A stretch of 64,000 nt of DNA from Arthrobacter_H rhombi (lineage in GTDB: Bacteria; Actinomycetota; Actinomycetes; Actinomycetales; Micrococcaceae), in NCBI RefSeq assembly GCF_039526245.1, contig NZ_BAAAIV010000005.1, positions 62,001 through 126,000 on the forward strand, in the 5' to 3' direction. Position numbers and translations under genes: made by a program. The stretch's first letter is position 1. The number at the start of each line of letters is the position of its first letter. Of the stretch, positions 59,393 through 64,000 are shown piece by piece. Below the pieces are notes generated by a model. The model ran no database searches, was not told where the DNA came from, and saw only the letters and a program-made list of their open reading frames with translations.

Positions 59393-59911
59393 ATGGCACG
59401 CCATACCCTTTCCGTGCTCGTGGAGGACGTCCCCGGCGTCCTGACCCGCGTGTCCGGCCTGTTCGCCCGCAGGGCGTTCAACATCGATTCACTCGCCGTC
59501 GGTCCCACCGAAGTCCCCGGGATGTCCCGGGTGACCGTGGTGGTCGACGCCGAAGGAGACTTGCTGGAACAGGTGACCAAGCAGCTCAACAAGCTCATCA
59601 ACGTCATCAAGATCGTGGAATTGACCCCCGATACGTCCGTGCAGCGCGACCACATCCTGGTCAAGGTCCGCGCGGACGCGGCAACCCGTCTGCAGGTCAC
59701 CCAGGCCGCCGACCTTTTCCGGGCCTCGGTGGTGGATGTTTCCACCGATTCACTGATCATCGAGGCCACCGGAACCGCCGAAAAGCTGGACGCGCTGCTC
59801 GCCGTCCTCGAGCCTTTCGGCGTCCGGGAAATCGTCCAGTCCGGAACCCTGGCCGTCGGCCGTGGTTCCAAGTCGATGTCGGACCGCGCGCTGCGATCCG
59901 CCTCCGCCTGA
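59393..59911 (+). CDS. ilvN: Acetolactate synthase small (regulatory) subunit
   Basis: This 172-residue protein has an N-terminal ACT domain (HTLSVLVEDVPGVLTRVSGL, then FARRAFNIDSLAVGPTEVPG, the valine-binding region). The C-terminal domain (LVKVRADAATRLQVTQAADL, LEPFGVREIVQSGTLAVGRG) activates the large subunit. It confers valine feedback inhibition. The gene follows ilvB by 4 bp. Confidence 0.96.
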   Translation: MARHTLSVLVEDVPGVLTRVSGLFARRAFNIDSLAVGPTEVPGMSRVTVVVDAEGDLLEQVTKQLNKLINVIKIVELTPDTSVQRDHILVKVRADAATRLQVTQAADLFRASVVDVSTDSLIIEATGTAEKLDALLAVLEPFGVREIVQSGTLAVGRGSKSMSDRALRSASA

Positions 59912-59966
59912 CCTGCACCCACCAGACCCAACACACCTCACACACGAAAACCAAGGAGTTATCACC

Positions 59967-60992
59967 GTGACCGATATGTACTACGACGACGACGCAGACC
60001 TCTCGATCATCCAGGGCCGCAAGGTAGCCGTCATCGGCTACGGCTCCCAGGGCCACGCCCACGCGCTGAGCCTGCGCGATTCCGGCGTCGACGTCCGCAT
60101 CGGCCTCAAGGAGGGCTCGAAGTCCCGCGCCAAGGCCGAGGCCGAGGGCCTGCGCGTCGTCTCCGTGGCCGATGCCGCCGAGGAAGCCGACGTCATCATG
60201 ATCCTGACCCCGGACCAGGTCCAGGCCAAGGTCTACCAGGACGAGATCGCCTCCCACCTGAAGGCCGGCGACGCCCTGTTCTTCGGCCACGGCTTCAACA
60301 TCCGCTTCGGCTACATCCAGCCGCCGGCAGATGTCGACGTCGCCATGGTCGCCCCCAAGGGCCCGGGCCACATCGTCCGCCGCGAATTCGAAGCAGGCCG
60401 TGGCGTTCCCGACCTGATCGCCGTGGAGCAGAACCCCTCCGGCACGGCCAAGGAGCTCGCACTGTCCTACGCCAAGGGCATCGGCGGCACCCGCGCCGGC
60501 GTCATCGAGACCACCTTTACCGAAGAGACCGAAACCGACCTCTTCGGCGAGCAGGCTGTCCTCTGCGGCGGCGCTTCGCAGCTGGTGCAGTACGGCTTCG
60601 AGACCCTGACCGAAGCCGGCTACAAGCCGGAGATCGCCTACTTCGAGGTCCTGCACGAGCTCAAGCTCATCGTCGACCTCATGGTCGAGGGCGGCATCGC
60701 CAAGCAGCGCTGGTCCGTCTCCGACACCGCAGAGTACGGCGACTACGTCTCCGGCCCGCGCGTGATCACCCCGGACGTCAAGGAGAACATGAAGGCCGTT
60801 CTCGCCGACATCCAGTCCGGTGCGTTCGCCAAGCGCTTCATGGACGACCAGGCCAACGGCGCCAAGGAATTCCTCGAGCTGCGCAAGAAGGGCGAGGACC
60901 ACCCGATCGAGTCGACCGGCCGCGAACTGCGCAAGCTGTTCTCCTGGATCGAGAACAACGACGACTACACCGAGGGCGTCACCGCGCGCTAA
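59967..60992 (+). CDS. ilvC: Ketol-acid reductoisomerase (class I, NADPH type)
   Basis: The 341-residue protein starts at GTG 59967, 8 nt after AAGGAG. The Rossmann loop KVAVIGYGSQGHAHALSLRD and downstream Arg/Ser-Lys region (KEGSKSRAKAEAEGL) suggest NADPH use. The catalytic domain has the metal ligands in VLHELKLIVDLMVEGGIAKQ and SDTAEYGDYVSGPRVI. Third gene of ilvBNC, followed by a strong terminator. Confidence 0.97.
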   Translation: MTDMYYDDDADLSIIQGRKVAVIGYGSQGHAHALSLRDSGVDVRIGLKEGSKSRAKAEAEGLRVVSVADAAEEADVIMILTPDQVQAKVYQDEIASHLKAGDALFFGHGFNIRFGYIQPPADVDVAMVAPKGPGHIVRREFEAGRGVPDLIAVEQNPSGTAKELALSYAKGIGGTRAGVIETTFTEETETDLFGEQAVLCGGASQLVQYGFETLTEAGYKPEIAYFEVLHELKLIVDLMVEGGIAKQRWSVSDTAEYGDYVSGPRVITPDVKENMKAVLADIQSGAFAKRFMDDQANGAKEFLELRKKGEDHPIESTGRELRKLFSWIENNDDYTEGVTAR

Positions 60993-61033
60993 CCCGCACG
61001 CAGACGTTCCGGGGGAATCCCCACCGAGTACGA

Positions 61034-61075
61034 CGGCGATGGCCTGCACTGTTTCGACGGTGCAGGCCATCGCCG
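61034..61075 (+). terminator. Terminator of ilvBNC
   Basis: The arms CGGCGATGGCCTGCAC (61034-61049) and GTGCAGGCCATCGCCG (61060-61075) are perfectly complementary over 16 bp with a 10-nt loop, 41 bp after the ilvC stop. Confidence 0.85.
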
Positions 61076-61193
61076 TGTCCGGGAGGGGCGGCAGCTGGAC
61101 GTGTTGATCAGACCCTGCTGATGCCTGCCATGGTCCATTGGCATTCCTGCTGCTACTGTCGGTCAAATATCGGGGTACCGGAGCGGGGGAGCT

Positions 61194-62573
61194 GTGGAAC
61201 AAGATCCAGAAGCGTCAGCTGAACTAGAGGAATTCACTGTCCTGACGGACGCATCCTCCATTGAACTGGCGCCGGAGCATGAGGGTACTAACGCCTCGCG
61301 CTTCGCGATCATGGCAACGCTTGGAGCCGGTGCCCACCGGGGGCTCGACGGTGAACTGGCAGGTGTGACTCCGTCCAATTTGGAGCGTTTCGGCATCGAT
61401 CCGGAGGTGGCCTACAGGGGTGAAGGGCGTGGAGGCTATGAAGCCTCCTTCGCTGAGGCGGTGTACCTGCTGGAGGCCTTTGCGAGTGGTTGGAGTCCGG
61501 AAGAGGTTCGCTACCGCGCGTTCAGGGCACTCAATGAGGATCAGCAGACCGCGGCGCGTCTTCCGTTGCTGGCAGCTGGATTGAGCAGCCCACTGGAACG
61601 GGAATCAGCCATCGCCGCATCGGCGCTCATGAATTCGGTGTCGCCGTTCCCGGAAGACACTGAGGTGTCGGGCGAATGGCGAGGCTGGCCGTTCCGTTTC
61701 ATGGACCGCAGGATCGATACGTATCGTCTGGGAGGTCCCGCACTACTCCGTCCGGTCGATGACGAAGACGGTACACCGGGCACGCCGTTGCCGTGGGTGG
61801 GTGACGAATGGCGGAATTACTGCACCTACTGGCTACGCGACGTCTTCTCCGAGGGGAATCCGACGTCCGTTCTTGCGGCCCTTCACTTCCTTGCGGCCGT
61901 TCGGGTGGACCTGGCACTGCGCTCGGCCGATCCCATCGTGCGCGAGTTGGGGCGGGCCGCCTCCTTCAGTGGGACGGACGACGGGGACAGTGATCCCCGG
62001 GATGGATCAGCGGGGCCCCTGGATGGGGATCGTGAACGTGTTTCGACCATGGTCCACGGCACGTGGGGATGGAAGGGAAGCTGGTGGTACCCCGGTGGCG
62101 ACTTCCATGGATATGTACAGCAAGGTCACCGGCCCGGCCTGTACGACGAAGGCCAGGAGTTCTCCTGGTCGGGGGCCTATAGCAAGACGCAGCGGCGCCT
62201 CGGTGGTCGACGATTTGAGCGTTGGGCTCGCTCTGCCGGCGGCGCCAGCGGCCTCGAGACCGTCTTTGGCCACAGCTACGGCGGTGAAATCGTCGCCCAT
62301 GCCGTGAACGCCGGCACCCTGATCGACGAGGTCGTGTTGCTCAGTGCGCCCATCCACGCAGCTCACCGGCAGATGGTTGGCCAGGTACGCCAAGTCCTTG
62401 ACGTTCGTCTCGATTTCGACATCGTCCTGACCGCAGCACGTGCGGCCCAGTGCCTGCCACTGGCGCCAAATGTCGTCGAGCACCGAATCCTCAGTTCGTT
62501 CTGGAGCCACTCGGCCACGCACAACCCCACCGTCTGGAATAGCGAAGGCATCGCCGTGGCTATTGGCTTGTAG
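61194..62573 (+). CDS. Alpha/beta hydrolase-fold protein of unknown function
   Basis: The 459-residue protein starts at GTG 61194 behind GGGGGA. The first 270 residues are not recognised; they include LEAFASGWSPEEVRYRAFRA and a Trp-rich segment. The C-terminal part has an oxyanion-type VHGTWGWKGSWWYPGGDFHG (from residue 287) and the nucleophile elbow VFGHSYGGEIVAHAVNAG (Ser361). A likely His is near the end (WSHSATHNPTVW). No signal peptide. The combination looks like a lipase/esterase-like domain behind a unique N-terminal region. It stands between the ilv operon and serA without obvious link. Confidence 0.75.
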   Translation: MEQDPEASAELEEFTVLTDASSIELAPEHEGTNASRFAIMATLGAGAHRGLDGELAGVTPSNLERFGIDPEVAYRGEGRGGYEASFAEAVYLLEAFASGWSPEEVRYRAFRALNEDQQTAARLPLLAAGLSSPLERESAIAASALMNSVSPFPEDTEVSGEWRGWPFRFMDRRIDTYRLGGPALLRPVDDEDGTPGTPLPWVGDEWRNYCTYWLRDVFSEGNPTSVLAALHFLAAVRVDLALRSADPIVRELGRAASFSGTDDGDSDPRDGSAGPLDGDRERVSTMVHGTWGWKGSWWYPGGDFHGYVQQGHRPGLYDEGQEFSWSGAYSKTQRRLGGRRFERWARSAGGASGLETVFGHSYGGEIVAHAVNAGTLIDEVVLLSAPIHAAHRQMVGQVRQVLDVRLDFDIVLTAARAAQCLPLAPNVVEHRILSSFWSHSATHNPTVWNSEGIAVAIGL

Positions 62574-62696
62574 GTGGTGGCGTGGCCGTTCCTGTTCGAG
62601 AGGTAGGTGGGATAGGGCGCGCGCCGAGGCGTACCCGCCCGTAATATCCGTACGCCAACAGGCGGGACCCGGCCTCGGGGCGATATTCTGGCGGCT

Positions 62697-62720
62697 GGGG
62701 GCCGGAGAAACCCCGGCCCC
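62697..62720 (+). promoter_or_regulatory. Hairpin in the serA leader
   Basis: GGGGCCGG and CCGGCCCC (about 62698-62705 and 62713-62720) form a perfect 8-bp stem 36 bp before the serA start. It may be a weak terminator of the preceding gene or a leader structure; the rest of the gap shows nothing clear. Confidence 0.35.
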
Positions 62721-62756
62721 GAACCAGCATCCGTCAATCGCAAAGGTGCCACCTCA

Positions 62757-64000
62757 GTGTCAGAAACCAAGCCCGTTGTTCTCCTCGCCGAGGAACTTTC
62801 GCCAGCTACCGTCCAGGCGTTGGGTCCTGACTTCGAGATCCGCAGCACCGATGGTTCCGACCGTGCCCAGCTGCTCGCAGCCATCGCCGACGTGGACGCC
62901 ATCCTGGTCCGCTCGGCCACGAAGGTCGACGAGGAAGCCATCGCAGCGGCCAAGAACCTGAAGATCATCGCCCGTGCCGGCGTCGGTCTGGACAACGTCG
63001 ACATCAAGGCCGCCACCCAGGCCGGTGTCATGGTCGTGAACGCCCCGACCTCGAACATCATCTCCGCCGCCGAGCTGACCGTGGGGCACATCGTTTCCCT
63101 GGCCCGCCGCATTCCTGCTGCCAATGCCTCCCTGAAGGGTGGCGCCTGGAAGCGCTCGTCCTACACCGGCGTCGAACTCTTCGAAAAGACAGCGGGCATC
63201 ATCGGCCTGGGACGCATCGGCGCCCTGGTTGCCGCCCGCCTGCAGGGGTTCGGGATGGACGTCGTCGCGTACGACCCGTACGTCACCAGCGCCCGCGCGC
63301 AGCAGATGGGCGTGCGCCTGCTCGAGCTCGACGAGCTGTTGGCCACCTCTGACTTCATCACCATCCACATGCCCAAGACCCCGGAGACCCTGGGCATGCT
63401 CGGGGCCGAGGCGTTCGAGAAGATGAAGGACAGCGCCTACGTCATCAACGTCGCCCGCGGCGGACTGGTCGACGAGGACGCCCTCTACACCGCGCTGAAG
63501 GAGCAGAAGATCGCCGGCGCCGGCATCGACGTGTACGTCACCGAACCGAGCACCGACCTGCCATTCTTCGAATTCGAGAACGTCACCGTCACCCCGCACC
63601 TGGGTGCCTCCACCGATGAGGCGCAGGAGAAGGCCGGCGTGTCCGTCGCCAAGTCGGTGCGCCTGGCGCTGTCCGGCGAGCTGGTCCCCGACGCGGTGAA
63701 CGTTGCCGGTGGGGTCATCGACGAGTCCGTCCGTCCGGGCATCCCGCTGATCGAGAAGCTGGGCCGCATCTTCACCGCCCTGACCGTCGATTCGCTGACC
63801 TCACTGGACGTCGAGATCGCCGGGGAGATCGCCGAGCTGGACGTGAAGGTCCTGGAGCTCTCCGCGCTGAAGGGTGTCTTCCGCGACATCGTCTCCGACC
63901 AGGTCTCCTACGTGAACGCCCCGGTGCTCGCCGAGCAGCGGGGGATTACCACCCGCCTGGTCACCACCGCCGAATCACCGGAGTACCGCAACGCCTTGAC
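62757..64000 (+). CDS. serA: D-3-phosphoglycerate dehydrogenase, partial (3' end outside window)
   Basis: The frame opens at GTG 62757 (VSETKPVVLLAEELSPATVQ) behind AAAGGTG and is still open at the window end after 414 codons; the long actinobacterial SerA has about 530. The enzyme starts serine synthesis from 3-phosphoglycerate. Visible parts are the substrate domain (ILVRSATKVDEEAI, IARAGVGLDNVDIKAATQAG), the NAD loop AGIIGLGRIGALVAARLQGF, the catalytic Arg in VINVARGGLVDEDALYTALK and the His in VTPHLGASTDEAQEKAG. The intervening domain typical of long SerA begins near SVRLALSGELVPDAVN. Confidence 0.95.
   Translation, partial: MSETKPVVLLAEELSPATVQALGPDFEIRSTDGSDRAQLLAAIADVDAILVRSATKVDEEAIAAAKNLKIIARAGVGLDNVDIKAATQAGVMVVNAPTSNIISAAELTVGHIVSLARRIPAANASLKGGAWKRSSYTGVELFEKTAGIIGLGRIGALVAARLQGFGMDVVAYDPYVTSARAQQMGVRLLELDELLATSDFITIHMPKTPETLGMLGAEAFEKMKDSAYVINVARGGLVDEDALYTALKEQKIAGAGIDVYVTEPSTDLPFFEFENVTVTPHLGASTDEAQEKAGVSVAKSVRLALSGELVPDAVNVAGGVIDESVRPGIPLIEKLGRIFTALTVDSLTSLDVEIAGEIAELDVKVLELSALKGVFRDIVSDQVSYVNAPVLAEQRGITTRLVTTAESPEYRNAL

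Noticed and set aside
58423..59934. 503-codon minus-strand frame opposite ilvB and ilvN
   Set aside because: It is antisense to two certain genes and spans their boundary.

Overview
The window is 64 kb of high-GC chromosomal DNA, apart from a few lower-GC patches. Gene content points to an actinobacterium of the Micrococcaceae (Arthrobacter, Paeniglutamicibacter and relatives). The evidence is an extradiol dioxygenase whose metal ligands sit at exactly the residue numbers of the Brevibacterium/Arthrobacter homoprotocatechuate enzymes, an NrtR-nadABC operon, the order ilvD-ilvB-ilvN-ilvC-...-serA, DUF6318 and Ltp-type lipoproteins, and several apparently leaderless starts. The genus assignment is inference.

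Layout. 1-4.5 kb: a DHA2-type MFS exporter (cut by the window edge), a divergent MmyB-type regulator, then an SDR-cupin-MDR oxidoreductase group. 4.5-9.5 kb: a minus-strand homoprotocatechuate operon (FAH-RraA fusion, GntR/FCD regulator, hpaE, hpaD) with a perfect palindromic operator candidate at its head. 9.6-12.2 kb: an amidase and a RES-Xre toxin-antitoxin pair. 12.3-16.2 kb: a 2-oxoacid dehydrogenase operon (E1alpha, E1beta, a lipoyl-only protein, an alpha/beta hydrolase) with a divergent Lrp regulator. 16.8-18.6 kb: a complete IS1182-family element. 18.6-28 kb: a catabolic cluster (Zn-ADH, MFS, AraC regulator, esterase, Baeyer-Villiger monooxygenase, ALDH, GMC oxidoreductase) that fits alcohol to ketone to ester to acid degradation. 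28.3-34.3 kb: NrtR, nadA, nadB, nadC and a cysteine desulfurase, with an NrtR operator candidate.

34.4-38.2 kb: an Ltp-repeat lipoprotein, then a DevS/DevR-like two-component system with small membrane proteins and two tandem DevR-box-like sites. 38.3-39.6 kb: an orphan helical protein. 40-45.7 kb: an ABC-F gene whose 5' end is duplicated as a 127-bp direct repeat (3 mismatches) on the far side of a single lower-GC gene. That gene encodes a 1234-residue NACHT NTPase with LRR-like repeats, a bacterial NLR-type candidate immune protein. This is the most interesting locus in the window. 45.7-51 kb: a MarR-LLM oxidoreductase operon with a perfect operator, mqo, and an orphan Tat/lipoprotein peptide-binding protein. 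51.1-52 kb: tRNA-Leu(UAG), bcp, tRNA-Lys(CUU). 52-55.4 kb: a 2-hydroxyacid dehydrogenase and a lower-GC pair of secreted proteins (PKD-like and DUF6318 lipoprotein). 55.5-64 kb: the branched-chain amino acid genes ilvD, ilvBNC (with a leader peptide and attenuator), an alpha/beta hydrolase and the 5' part of serA.

All functional calls come from reading motifs and gene order by eye; no database search was run.
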